Counted from the first letter of the stretch, positions 1-6,981 are shown. The stretch: 21,489 bases of DNA from CAVSPO01 sp963730005 (GCA_963730005.1 CAVSPO010000029.1:1-21489), one strand, 5' to 3'. Notes: generated from the letters alone by a model not told the origin. Numbers and translations are program-made.

Positions 1-849
1 AGCACGGGCAGCAGGGTCGAACCAGTCCCGGCGCGCATTGCCTATCCGCAGGACTCCACCCTTCGCTGAAGTGAACAGCAGACCATCGGCTTCACGCCCC
101 TGCATGCGCTTGTCGACATCGTCGTCGAGGAAGCTGGGGTAGGGGACGGATCGACGCTGATGGTCCTTCGGTTCAGTCCACTCCATCTGACCGTTTACTT
201 CGGTCACTGATGCCTCGATCATGAACCGGCGACGAAGCTGGTCGACGCTGGACACCTTCAGCGCGGCCATCTCACCGAACCGAAGGCCGCAGTACGCCAA
301 CACCAGGACCAAGTCCTTGTTCCTGCCGGCCGCCTCGGCCAGCTGCTCGACCTGCATGGCGTTCAGGTACTTGCGCCGCTTCAGCTGCTGTCTGGGCCGC
401 ACAACTGCGAGGGCAGGGTTCACCCCAAGGTGCTTGGTTTGCACAGCTCGATCAAGGATCCCTGACAGGACGCCGACCACCTTACGGATCGAGCCAGCCG
501 ACAGCTGGAGTCCAGCACTCCATTCCTGAATGGCTTCGGTGGTCACGTCGCCCAACCTGACCTTGCCCCAACGGGGTTCGATGTAGTTCTTGACGATGGA
601 CTCGTTGCGTGCCCTGGTGGACGGTGTCCAGTCAGGGTGCGCTGACAGCCACGCAGACGACTGAGTCGAGACGGTGCTACGGGCCCGCGACGGATCAACC
701 CACACACCCGTGACCATGTTGGCGGTCGTCTCGTCAAGCCACTGCTGAGCGTCCACCTTGCGCTGAAAGTGCTTGGAGTGCTCTTTGCCTTCGCGGTCCC
801 TGTACCGGGCACGCCAGGAGCCGTCAGGGCGCTTGCGGATGCTAGCCAT
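1..849 (-). CDS. int: Tyrosine site-specific integrase, C-terminus beyond window
   Basis: It catalyses integration and excision of the element. The 283 codons visible begin with a short basic stretch (RKRPDGSWRARYRD, residues 5-18) and an AP2-like arm-binding fold. A SAM-like core-binding domain follows at roughly residues 58-150, then the catalytic domain from about 160. The first catalytic arginine is R190 in YCGLRFGEMAAL, and the beta-hairpin lysine is probably K228 in TEPKDHQRRSVPY. The HxxR box and nucleophilic tyrosine must lie left of base 1. The ATG at 849-847 lies inside the end of the XRE gene (8-nt overlap), so translation of the two is probably coupled. The right attachment site at about 9140-9188 indicates tRNA-Thr as the target. 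The family is certain; completeness cannot be judged here. Confidence 0.93.
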   Translation of the reverse strand, partial: MASIRKRPDGSWRARYRDREGKEHSKHFQRKVDAQQWLDETTANMVTGVWVDPSRARSTVSTQSSAWLSAHPDWTPSTRARNESIVKNYIEPRWGKVRLGDVTTEAIQEWSAGLQLSAGSIRKVVGVLSGILDRAVQTKHLGVNPALAVVRPRQQLKRRKYLNAMQVEQLAEAAGRNKDLVLVLAYCGLRFGEMAALKVSSVDQLRRRFMIEASVTEVNGQMEWTEPKDHQRRSVPYPSFLDDDVDKRMQGREADGLLFTSAKGGVLRIGNARRDWFDPAARA

Positions 850-1405
850 GCCAGCCCACCTTCTTTAGTACTTGGCGGCCCTTGCGGTTTTGGATACGGA
901 CAAGGCACTGCACTAACTCATGGTTGGGGCTGTGAGCGGTCCATCCCTGATCCAACGCGTACGCGATGGCCCGATCGCGTGTGGACTCCGGCACCTCTAG
1001 TCCGGCCGCGGCGAAGGCGGTGGCCGTGGCGGAGATGTTCTCGTGAAGCTGGTCCAGGAGGGCCACAAGGCTATGAGACATGCCCATTAGATCTTCGAGC
1101 GCTCGTTCCAGGCTGGCCATCACCGCCCAGAGAGCCGCAAGTGCCTTATCTGCTTCGACCAGCACACCGCCAGTGTCAGCGCCCGTTCCACGACCGACCA
1201 AGGCGTAAGGATCGACGCCAAGAATTTCCGCCATTACGAGGCCTTCGCGAAACTTCAGATCCCTGGTTCCTGCCTCGATCTTTGTGATCGTCTGCGGGTA
1301 GAACCCAGGCAACCCGTGAGCCGTCATTCGCTCCGCTAGCTCTGCCTGCGACATCTCCGCAGCTTCTCGCAGTGCGCGAACACTGCGACCCAATCTGTCT
1401 TCCAT
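842..1405 (-). CDS. XRE-family repressor, probable immunity/lysogeny regulator
   Basis: A 187-aa cytoplasmic DNA-binding protein. An N-terminal Cro/CI-type helix-turn-helix covers about residues 5-62 (LREAAEMSQAELAERM, then QTITKIEAGTRDLKF). The C-terminal half is helical and alanine/leucine-rich, probably for dimerisation. It lies head to head with the excisionase, and its 3' end overlaps int, so one transcript should carry repressor and integrase. It probably represses the divergent excisionase/replication operon through the palindrome at 1464-1482. ATG 1405 was chosen because it starts the conserved fold. Longer in-frame starts exist, for example near 1444, and the Shine-Dalgarno sequence before 1405 is weak (GGCGAG), so the start is uncertain by up to about 13 residues. 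Confidence 0.85.
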   Translation of the reverse strand: MEDRLGRSVRALREAAEMSQAELAERMTAHGLPGFYPQTITKIEAGTRDLKFREGLVMAEILGVDPYALVGRGTGADTGGVLVEADKALAALWAVMASLERALEDLMGMSHSLVALLDQLHENISATATAFAAAGLEVPESTRDRAIAYALDQGWTAHSPNHELVQCLVRIQNRKGRQVLKKVGWHG

Positions 1406-1446
1406 CTCGCCAACGATACCCGCGATGCACCAATCGCGCACCATCC

Positions 1447-1475
1447 TTGCGGTACGTATTTGGTGGTGCCATAAT
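1447..1475 (+). promoter_or_regulatory. Predicted promoter of the xis/replication operon
   Basis: A TTGCGG -35 (1447-1452) and a CATAAT -10 (1470-1475) are separated by exactly 17 bases, upstream of the excisionase. This is the best sigma-70-like match in the intergenic gap. The -10 lies inside an inverted repeat, as expected for a repressor-controlled promoter. No transcription data are available. Confidence 0.5.
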
Positions 1476-1482
1476 GGTACCA
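1464..1482. promoter_or_regulatory. Inverted repeat, candidate XRE operator
   Basis: TGGTGCCATAATGGTACCA has two 9-bp arms around a central A, with one mismatch. It overlaps the -10 of the rightward promoter and lies between the divergent XRE and xis genes, so repressor binding would block the excisionase. A second, shorter repeat, CACACC-N5-GGTGTG (1490-1506), lies in the xis leader and could be another site. Confidence 0.5.
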
Positions 1483-1531
1483 ACGAAACCACACCACAAA
1501 GGTGTGACCGGAGAGAGAGCGGGAGCCACAT

Positions 1532-1726
1532 ATGGACACCCCGATTGAAACGATCCTGACCACGGCAGAGACTGCCGAAGTCCTGCACACACCAATAGGA
1601 ACCCTGCGGTGGTGGCGCCACACCGGCACCGGCCCGAAGTCGTTCAAGCTCGGCGCCAAGAGGGTCTTCTACAAGAAGTCAGACGTCGTCGAGTGGCTTG
1701 AAGCCCAGTACTCGAAGGAGGCCTGA
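1532..1726 (+). CDS. xis: Excisionase / AlpA-like MerR-type HTH protein
   Basis: A 64-aa protein with the standard small excisionase layout: LTTAETAEVLHTPIGTLRWW (winged HTH, helix 2 plus recognition helix), a wing with GPKSFKLGAKRVFYKKSDV, and a final helix VVEWLEAQ. It should bend DNA at the attachment site to direct the integrase towards excision, and may also activate transcription as AlpA does. ATG 1532 follows a GGGAG ribosome site. It is the first gene of the rightward operon, and the next gene begins 2 bases after its stop codon. Confidence 0.85.
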   Translation: MDTPIETILTTAETAEVLHTPIGTLRWWRHTGTGPKSFKLGAKRVFYKKSDVVEWLEAQYSKEA

Positions 1727-1727
1727 C

Positions 1728-1982
1728 GTGACCGCACGCCGCTATGGCGCATTGCTCCTAGGCACCGTCGACCAGGGGTCGGACCTCCGCGTTGACGTCG
1801 AGTTCTGGCCGGACGAGAACCAAGACCACATCATGCCAAGCCAATTGGAAGGCTCCTGGGTGATCAGCCTCAGCCGCTGGGGCGAGGGTGACCAAATCCT
1901 CATCAGCATGGACACGGCGCGGCGCCTGCAACAAGAGCTGACCGAGATCCTCGCCAGCAACCCGCGTTCCGGAAGGGAGTAG
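1728..1982 (+). CDS. Small hypothetical protein of the mobile element
   Basis: An 84-aa protein. GTG 1728 was chosen because an AAGGAGG site (1715-1721) sits at ideal spacing inside the end of xis; the reading frame also extends upstream into xis but has no better start. The sequence is acidic, with GSWVISLSRWGEGDQILISM suggesting beta strands and an amphipathic helix (DTARRLQQELTEIL) at the end. I recognise no family. Its place between the excisionase and the replication genes suggests an element-specific regulatory or accessory role (inference only). Confidence 0.65.
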   Translation: MTARRYGALLLGTVDQGSDLRVDVEFWPDENQDHIMPSQLEGSWVISLSRWGEGDQILISMDTARRLQQELTEILASNPRSGRE

Positions 1983-1986
1983 ACAC

Positions 1987-2262
1987 GTGACCAAAAACAG
2001 AGACCCCCAGGCGGGCAACCTGGGGGATCAGGAAAAGCTTGAAGACAGTCTCATGGTAGCGCGTTGCGTGCGTTGTGGCCATAGGACCAGCTCAAAAGTA
2101 AGTCTCCAGACCGGTCTTGGTTGTGACTGCCGCAAGCATCGCGCACGCAGCAACGAAGTCGCTGATCGTCTGATCGATCTGGCGAACAACGTCGACATCA
2201 TGCCGCTGAAGAAGCTCAACACCGTGGCCAAGGCCCTCGATCAGATCGAGGTGGACCTGTGA
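1987..2262 (+). CDS. Small zinc-ribbon protein (DUF6011-like)
   Basis: A 91-aa protein starting at GTG 1987, 4 bases after the previous stop, and ending with a 4-nt overlap into the prim-pol start. The centre holds CVRCGHRTSSKVSLQTGLGC followed by DCR, a CxxC plus CxC pattern like the compact zinc ribbons found next to phage and integrative-element replication genes. A leucine-rich helical tail follows. It may support replication or bind DNA, but this is inferred from context. A perfect 8-bp hairpin lies in codons 6-14. Confidence 0.65.
   Translation: MTKNRDPQAGNLGDQEKLEDSLMVARCVRCGHRTSSKVSLQTGLGCDCRKHRARSNEVADRLIDLANNVDIMPLKKLNTVAKALDQIEVDL
2004..2026 (+). other. Strong hairpin just inside the zinc-ribbon gene
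   Basis: CCCCCAGG (2004-2011) and CCTGGGGG (2019-2026) form a perfect 8-bp GC-rich stem with a 7-base loop, starting 17 bases after the GTG. It has no T-run. It could tune translation or transcription at the entry to the replication genes, or simply reflect composition. Confidence 0.4.
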
Positions 2263-3389
2263 CTGAAAGCCTGTACGTTCCCGAGCTGCCCGACGACGTC
2301 GACGCACTGACGGCCGCTCTGGCCTACGCGAAGGCCGGCTGGTACCTCGCACCAGTCCGGCCGGACGACCGGAAGAACCCCGGCAGTCGCCTGGGCAAAG
2401 GCTGGCCGGCGAAGACGTTCCGCGACCCCGATTCGATCGTGAGCTACTTCGCCGGCACCAGCGACGGGCTGGCCTTCCACAACGGCCGCTCTGGTGCCAT
2501 CTCGTTCGACGTCGACCACCCCGAGAATCTGCACCCGCTGATCCGCCGGGCCATTGACGAGTGCCAGCCGCCACACCAAGGCAGTCGACCCAACCAGCCA
2601 GGTCGGGGACACTATCTGTTCAGGTTGCCGGCCGGACGCATGCCCGGCAACCGGGTTCCCAAGGCACTCGATACCGAGTCCGGTTGGGGCGAAATACGGG
2701 GCAGAAACGGCGTCATCATCGTGGCGCCAAGTGTCCATGAGCAGCCTGGAGGTCACTACGAGTGGCACCGCACCGGGCCGCTGCCCCTGCTTCCTGACTA
2801 CCTGCTGGAGCTGTTGCCGGACACCCCAGAGGCTGACGCGGCCGCGACGGACGAGGAGGTCGAGAAGTTCCTCGCAGCACACACGGCAGCAGAGCGGCCT
2901 GATCTGCTTGGTGTGCATGTACTGGCCTTCGCCAAGGCGGTCGAGGCCGGCAAGTCCCGGCACAACACGATGATCGGACACTCCCTGGGCGCCATGAGGG
3001 AGGCCTTCGCCGGCCTGATTGACGCGAAGCTGGCCGCCGACACCCTCGATTCCGTGTTCTGTGAGGCCGCCGGCAAGTCACCTTGCAGCACCGAGCAGGA
3101 CGCACCCAGGAGCCTTTCAGCGGCCAGGGAGGAGTTCGCCGGCATGTTGTCCTGGGCCGTCGCCCAGGCGGCTGCCAGTGATCCCCAGGAGACCTTGCAG
3201 CGCATCGCCAAGGAGGTCGACAAGGTCGACTGGATTCCTGACGTGGTGACTGTCGCCGGTACGAAAGAAGAAGAAAGAAGTCAGTCGATGGCCACGACCG
3301 TGACGGACACCGGCACGAAGAAGAAGAAAGAAGTATCTCGGGACCGGGCCTGCCGCTGCGTGATCCAGCTATGTTCCACGGTCTCCTAG
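2259..3389 (+). CDS. Bifunctional DNA primase/polymerase (prim-pol), probably the N-terminal half of a split gene
   Basis: This is the replication initiator or primase of the element. The N-terminal 170 residues match the AEP-type prim-pol domain: an entry helix (AALAYAKAGWYLAPV), the metal-binding pair D84/D86 in ISFDVDHPE, GRGHYLFRLP with H118, and EIRGRNGVIIVAPS before GGHYEWH. Residues after about 210 form a helical linker. Start GTG 2259 overlaps the previous stop. The last 20 or so residues (from EVSRDRACRCV) look like out-of-frame translation. Restoring one A in the purine repeat at 3308-3332 would continue the frame into the DUF3987 protein, giving about 798 aa. Repeat copies A (3253-3279) and B lie in its 3' end. 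Confidence 0.87.
   Translation: MTESLYVPELPDDVDALTAALAYAKAGWYLAPVRPDDRKNPGSRLGKGWPAKTFRDPDSIVSYFAGTSDGLAFHNGRSGAISFDVDHPENLHPLIRRAIDECQPPHQGSRPNQPGRGHYLFRLPAGRMPGNRVPKALDTESGWGEIRGRNGVIIVAPSVHEQPGGHYEWHRTGPLPLLPDYLLELLPDTPEADAAATDEEVEKFLAAHTAAERPDLLGVHVLAFAKAVEAGKSRHNTMIGHSLGAMREAFAGLIDAKLAADTLDSVFCEAAGKSPCSTEQDAPRSLSAAREEFAGMLSWAVAQAAASDPQETLQRIAKEVDKVDWIPDVVTVAGTKEEERSQSMATTVTDTGTKKKKEVSRDRACRCVIQLCSTVS
3253..3279 (+). repeat. Repeat copy A (27-bp purine-rich unit)
   Basis: The unit is TCGCCGGTACG followed by the purine run GAAAGAAGAAGAAAGAA sharing its last G, 27 bases in total. It is matched exactly in inverted orientation at 4572-4598 and 4617-4643, and imperfectly in direct orientation at 3308-3332. 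It lies within the prim-pol coding frame, encoding AGTKEEER. Confidence 0.9.
3308..3332 (+). repeat. Repeat copy B (degenerate, one A shorter)
   Basis: The copy reads CACCGGCACG followed by a purine run. Compared with copy A it has two substitutions and lacks one A directly after the CG. The missing base is what separates the prim-pol frame from the DUF3987 frame downstream. Confidence 0.85.
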
Positions 3390-4654
3390 GTGAGATTGTC
3401 GACGCCGCTGATCCGCACACTGAAGGCGATCCGGTTGGTGTCCTGGTGTCGCTCATGGCCGGTGTCGGCGCACTCCTCAACCAGCAGCCCCACGTGATGA
3501 TCGGGAACACCCGTCACCCGCTGCTGATCTGGCCCATCTTGTTCGGTCAAACAGGTTCCGGCCGCAAGGGTGAGGCGTCGTCCGCTTCGAGGCAGTTCCT
3601 GCGACGTGCATCGCCTTACTTCGACGAGATCAGCGTCACCGGACTGTCGTCGGGGGAGGGCCTGATCGAGCGAGTGAAGGACCCAGTCGAGACCGATGAG
3701 GAGGAGGGAGGCTCCCGGCGTCGCGTCGAGTGGCCCGGCACCGACGACAAGCGCTTGATGATTACCGAGCCGGAGTTCGCCTCTGTGATGGCCAGGGCGA
3801 AGCGCGAAGGCAACAGTCTGGCCGGAGTGCTGCGCGAAGCGTGGGACGGCGGCCGCCTCGGTGTCCTGACCAAGGCACACGTCCGCGCTTCCTCGTCGCA
3901 CATCGCCATCGCCGGGCACATCACGCCGAAGGAGTTCAGGCTTCGCCTGGTCGAGTCCGACCTCGCCGGCGGCACCTATAACCGGTTCCTGCCCGTGTAC
4001 GTGGAGCGGTCGAAGCGGCTTCCATTGCCTGACCCGGTTCCAGAGCACGTCCTCGCTGAGATGGGGGAGCGGCTGTCCAAGTCGCTCTGGAGGGGCAGCA
4101 AGATCGACAGGATCAGGCTCAGCAAGCCATCCGCTGGCCTCTGGTCAGAGCAGTTGTACGACGAGTTCTGTGGAGACGACGAGGACACTCCCTGGTCTGA
4201 GTTCGCCCGCCGTGCTGCCCCCTACTGCCTGCGCATCGGTGCCCTGCACGCCTGCCTTGATGGCCGTGACGAAATCTCCCTCGACGACCTGGGTGCAGCG
4301 GCCTCACTGGTCCGCTACTCGATGGACTCCGCCAAGTACATCCTCGCCCGCACGACCGGAGACGGCCGCCTCGACAAGATCGTCCGGGCCATCGACGAAT
4401 CACGTACCGGCTTCGTGACAAAGACGGAGCTCTCAGCCATGTTCGGCCGCAACCTGCCGGCGGCCGTCATCGAGGAGCTGCTCAACCAGGTCGTCGCGAG
4501 CGGGAACTTCAAGTGCATCGAGATCCCCACCAGGGGCCGGCCGGCGACCGCCTTCGCCCGATCCGACTTTGTTCTTTCTTCTTCTTTCGTACCGGCGAAC
4601 GAGACGAAGCCGAAGCTTCTTTCTTCTTCTTTCGTACCGGCGAACGTCGCATGA
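3371..4654 (+). CDS. DUF3987-family replication ATPase/helicase-like protein, probably the C-terminal half of a split gene
   Basis: As read, 427 aa. DUF3987 proteins are ATPases that accompany or are fused to prim-pol domains in phages and integrative elements. Visible are MFHGLLGEIVDAADPHTEGD at the start, a modified P-loop GQTGSGRKG (59-67), a Walker B-like strand LMITEPEF (129-136), and the HIAIAGHITPKEF strand with GGTYNRFLPVYV further on. A C-terminal winged-helix-like segment has TKTELSAMFGR. ATG 3371 is the first canonical start, but the family-like residues GLPLRDPA lie upstream in the same frame with no start codon, so the true N-terminus is probably supplied by the prim-pol frame. 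The C-terminus carries SSSFVPAN twice, encoded by repeats C and D. Confidence 0.85.
   Translation: MFHGLLGEIVDAADPHTEGDPVGVLVSLMAGVGALLNQQPHVMIGNTRHPLLIWPILFGQTGSGRKGEASSASRQFLRRASPYFDEISVTGLSSGEGLIERVKDPVETDEEEGGSRRRVEWPGTDDKRLMITEPEFASVMARAKREGNSLAGVLREAWDGGRLGVLTKAHVRASSSHIAIAGHITPKEFRLRLVESDLAGGTYNRFLPVYVERSKRLPLPDPVPEHVLAEMGERLSKSLWRGSKIDRIRLSKPSAGLWSEQLYDEFCGDDEDTPWSEFARRAAPYCLRIGALHACLDGRDEISLDDLGAAASLVRYSMDSAKYILARTTGDGRLDKIVRAIDESRTGFVTKTELSAMFGRNLPAAVIEELLNQVVASGNFKCIEIPTRGRPATAFARSDFVLSSSFVPANETKPKLLSSSFVPANVA
4572..4600 (-). repeat. Repeat copy C (inverted relative to A)
   Basis: This 29-base unit ends TTTCGTACCGGCGAAC on the plus strand and is identical to copy D 45 bases downstream. 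Its first 27 bases are the exact reverse complement of copy A. It is read in frame as SSSFVPAN of the DUF3987 protein. Confidence 0.9.
4617..4645 (-). repeat. Repeat copy D (inverted relative to A)
   Basis: An exact 29-base repeat of copy C with a 45-base period, so it stays in frame and gives a second SSSFVPAN, 4 codons before the DUF3987 stop. Confidence 0.9.
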
Positions 4655-4677
4655 CCACCAACTTCCAGGAGGACAAC

Positions 4678-4863
4678 ATGACCCACACCACCACCGAGCT
4701 GAACGCCGCTGCCATGAAGAATCTCGGCTTCCCCTACCTCGAATGCTCGGATGAGCAGCGCGAGGCAGTCGAGGCGAGCGTCACCACCGAGAAGCTGATC
4801 GCGCTCATGCACGAGCGAGGCGCCCAGACCATCGGCGACCTGTTCAAGAAGGAGCCCCGGTGA
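4678..4863 (+). CDS. Small hypothetical protein
   Basis: A 61-aa protein with two in-frame starts. ATG 4651 overlaps the DUF3987 stop, while ATG 4678 follows a perfect AGGAGG (4667-4672) with a 5-base spacer and was chosen. The sequence is predicted helical and mildly acidic (EQREAVEASVTTEKLIALMHERG). No family is recognised. Its stop overlaps the next GTG by 4 bases, so it belongs to the replication operon. Confidence 0.7.
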   Translation: MTHTTTELNAAAMKNLGFPYLECSDEQREAVEASVTTEKLIALMHERGAQTIGDLFKKEPR

Positions 4864-5237
4864 TCTGCGCGGCCCCGATTGCCTGGGTGATCGACGTATC
4901 GCCCAACCGGACCTACCCCGACGCCTGGATTCTGACCGTTCTCTGCCCGTTGTGTGGCGGTCGGCACATACATGGCACAGGGAGCTTTGACGACTTGGGT
5001 GATCGGGTGGCGCACTGCCACCCCGACCGCGCCGACCACCTGGGTAGCTACGAGCTGCGGATGCCCACCGACGACGACCACATCGCTGAACTGCTCAAGG
5101 AATCAAAGCCGCGGTGCAGGTCGCTGACGAAGGCCGGCCACCCCTGCCGGATGCAAGTTCGCGACGGTCTCGGTCTCCCGTTGTGCGGCTACCACATGAT
5201 CAACCCCAACGTGCCGGAGACGATCTACTACCAGTGA
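4860..5237 (+). CDS. Zinc-finger-like hypothetical protein
   Basis: A 125-aa protein starting at GTG 4860 (GTGA overlap). The N-terminal half has CPLCGGRHIHG plus later H/C residues (HCHPDRADH), a plausible knuckle. The C-terminal half has RCRSLTKAGHPCRMQV followed by LPLCGYH, a Cx(n)GxPC...CxxH pattern common in small actinophage and integrative-element proteins. No catalytic motif is seen. It probably binds zinc and perhaps nucleic acid. It is part of the overlapping operon. Confidence 0.7.
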   Translation: MICAAPIAWVIDVSPNRTYPDAWILTVLCPLCGGRHIHGTGSFDDLGDRVAHCHPDRADHLGSYELRMPTDDDHIAELLKESKPRCRSLTKAGHPCRMQVRDGLGLPLCGYHMINPNVPETIYYQ

Positions 5238-5509
5238 CTGCCACCCGAACCCCCGGCGAGGCCTTGGACATGGCCCTCAGAGCCACCTTGGAGGGCGGCA
5301 ACCGTCCGCCCTGCACCCGGCCGGACAACTGGCGTTGGTGGACCTCAGAGGATGGCGCCGAACGCGCTCAGGCTGCCCAGCTCTGCCACGGGTGCGCCAT
5401 CACCGCCGCTTGCCGCGCTGCTGCCGACGCCCACAGAGAGCGTTTTGGTGTGTGGGCGGGCAAAGACCGCACGACCCGCCAGCACCGCAACAAACAGGGG
5501 GCCGAATGA
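5234..5509 (+). CDS. WhiB-family iron-sulfur transcription factor
   Basis: A 91-aa protein starting at GTG 5234, overlapping the previous stop. It has the four WhiB cysteines: C27, then C51, C54 and C60 as CHGCAITAAC. Downstream is GVWAGKD (72-78), matching the G[V/I]WGG turn of the family, with a basic tail (RTTRQHRNK). WhiB proteins carry a 4Fe-4S cluster and act with the principal sigma factor. Phage and plasmid copies can interfere with host WhiB function. Its position among the replication genes suggests it controls the element or host genes during induction (inference). Confidence 0.9.
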   Translation: MTATRTPGEALDMALRATLEGGNRPPCTRPDNWRWWTSEDGAERAQAAQLCHGCAITAACRAAADAHRERFGVWAGKDRTTRQHRNKQGAE

Positions 5510-5859
5510 CCGCCTACCGACTCCCGCCCGGCGCCGTGCTGCTCGACGGGGCCGACCTGGCCGTCGTGCGCTATGCCGTCGAAGTTGCCCAGCGAGCCCG
5601 CCGCCGTAACGGATTGCCACGGTCAACCGCCCTTGCCCAGCTCGCTGATGCGCTGGCCGTACCGGGACAGACGGACGCCCCAGATGAGGCACCCGGCGAA
5701 GCTGAGTACATGAGCACACACGAAGCGGCAACCCTGCTGGGTTGCAGCGAGCGACAAGCGCGCCGCTTGGCACCCGCACTAGGCGGTCGCCTTGTCGGTG
5801 GCCGTTGGCTACTCGACCGAGTAGCTGTGACTGAACACCTGGAAGGGACCGCAGCATGA
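5506..5859 (+). CDS. Helix-turn-helix DNA-binding protein (MerR/excisionase-like C-terminus)
   Basis: A 117-aa protein whose ATG overlaps the WhiB stop (ATGA). The C-terminal 50 residues hold YMSTHEAATLLGCSERQARR, a typical HTH_17 helix pair, then a wing (LGGRLVGGRWLLDRVAV). The N-terminal half is helical with RARRRNG. It resembles element regulators rather than a second excisionase, since it carries an extra N-terminal domain. DNA binding is well supported; its target is unknown. Confidence 0.75.
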   Translation: MTAYRLPPGAVLLDGADLAVVRYAVEVAQRARRRNGLPRSTALAQLADALAVPGQTDAPDEAPGEAEYMSTHEAATLLGCSERQARRLAPALGGRLVGGRWLLDRVAVTEHLEGTAA

Positions 5860-6185
5860 CAGACACGCCGAGGGCTGTCCTCGACTACCTCGCCACACTG
5901 ACACCCGCCGAACTGCAAGCCACATTGACCGCAGCCCGAAGCGTCCCCGGCCCACGCCCGCCGCAGCAGGATGAGCCCGCAAACCTTGACCCTGCCGAGC
6001 GCGGTCTACTGGCCAAGCTCACCAGCGCGTTGAGCCGAGGCAGGTTCGCTACCCGCGCCACCGACGAAGCAAACGATGACATCCACGCCCCAGCCGTGGC
6101 GCCCATCGCACTGAATGACGATGACGCCCTACGTGCCGCGATTGAGCGCGCCATGGGTTCCCGAATCAACCGAAGCATCTTCTAG
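5856..6185 (+). CDS. Hypothetical mobile-element protein
   Basis: A 109-aa protein whose ATG overlaps the previous stop (ATGA). It is predicted soluble, with an N-terminal helix (TPAELQATLTAARSV), a proline-rich linker, a basic patch (SRGRFATRATDE) and a C-terminal helix ending GSRINRSIF. No family is recognised. Translational coupling on its 5' side makes it a credible gene. Confidence 0.65.
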   Translation: MTDTPRAVLDYLATLTPAELQATLTAARSVPGPRPPQQDEPANLDPAERGLLAKLTSALSRGRFATRATDEANDDIHAPAVAPIALNDDDALRAAIERAMGSRINRSIF

Positions 6186-6195
6186 GAGACAAGCC

Positions 6196-6981
6196 ATGCT
6201 CGACGCAGTAACCACCATTTCCAGCCTGACGCAGTCCGTGGACAACCTGGCCTCGCTCGGGGTCAAACCGCCCAAGGAGTGGGCCCAGCTCGGTGCCCGC
6301 TGGAGCGAGTTCACAGGCCTGGACTACGGCCACGCCGTAGGCGAGCTGGCCGACGCCGTCACCGCCGGGACTGACCCGACCCAGCTCATGCAACTTGCAG
6401 CGACCGCCGGCCTGAGCGCCGATCCTCGCGCCCGCGCCGAGCTCAACCAGAGCGTCGCCCAGAGAATCTTCCCGAAGTTCCGACACCTGTCCGCCGACTA
6501 CGGCACCAAAGCGCATGAGCAGCTGCGCACCAGATTCAACGCCGCGGCCGCACGATTCACCGCCGCCGCATCGGTTGCGGCGCCCGACCTGGACCCCGAA
6601 GCCGTACTCCGCGCCGACGAGGACACCCGACACGCCTACCTCGAACGCGCCGACCTGCTGCCCGAGCTGGTCGCCCTCGCCAATGGCCTGCGTGACGCCG
6701 CCCTACTGGCTGGCCACATCCTGGCGAACGATGAAGGCGCACACCTGATCATCGACTTCGACAAGGTGGCACCCCGGGACAACTACCGCGTATGGACCGC
6801 CTATACCCGTGGCGCCGTCGACTGGCTGGCACTCGCGCGACTGGGTGCGCTCGGTGCCCGTCCGCTGCCCGTGCCCGGCGCACGTCGGCATCCTGGCTTG
6901 GAGGCTCGCGCCGTGCGAGGTGGCATCGGCTACGGCCGGCGGCTCTGGGACCCTGTCGCGGATGACTGGCACGAGGGCTGA
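6196..6981 (+). CDS. Hypothetical protein, last gene of the replication operon
   Basis: A 261-aa protein. ATG 6196 follows an AGGAGA site (6184-6189) 10 bases after the previous stop. It is soluble, strongly alanine/leucine-rich and mostly helical, with no transmembrane segment or clear catalytic motif. The last 40 residues (LGARPLPVPGARRHPGLEARAVRG...) are arginine-rich and less ordered. I do not recognise a family; its size and position suggest an element-specific protein. It ends before a 517-base non-coding stretch. Confidence 0.7.
   Translation: MLDAVTTISSLTQSVDNLASLGVKPPKEWAQLGARWSEFTGLDYGHAVGELADAVTAGTDPTQLMQLAATAGLSADPRARAELNQSVAQRIFPKFRHLSADYGTKAHEQLRTRFNAAAARFTAAASVAAPDLDPEAVLRADEDTRHAYLERADLLPELVALANGLRDAALLAGHILANDEGAHLIIDFDKVAPRDNYRVWTAYTRGAVDWLALARLGALGARPLPVPGARRHPGLEARAVRGGIGYGRRLWDPVADDWHEG

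Noticed and set aside
3308..3335. Classic programmed -1 frameshift site between prim-pol and DUF3987
   Set aside because: The required -1 direction fits, but the run AAG-AAG-AAG-AAA-GAA does not offer a good tandem slip heptamer and no downstream pseudoknot is obvious; a single-base loss relative to copy A explains it more simply.
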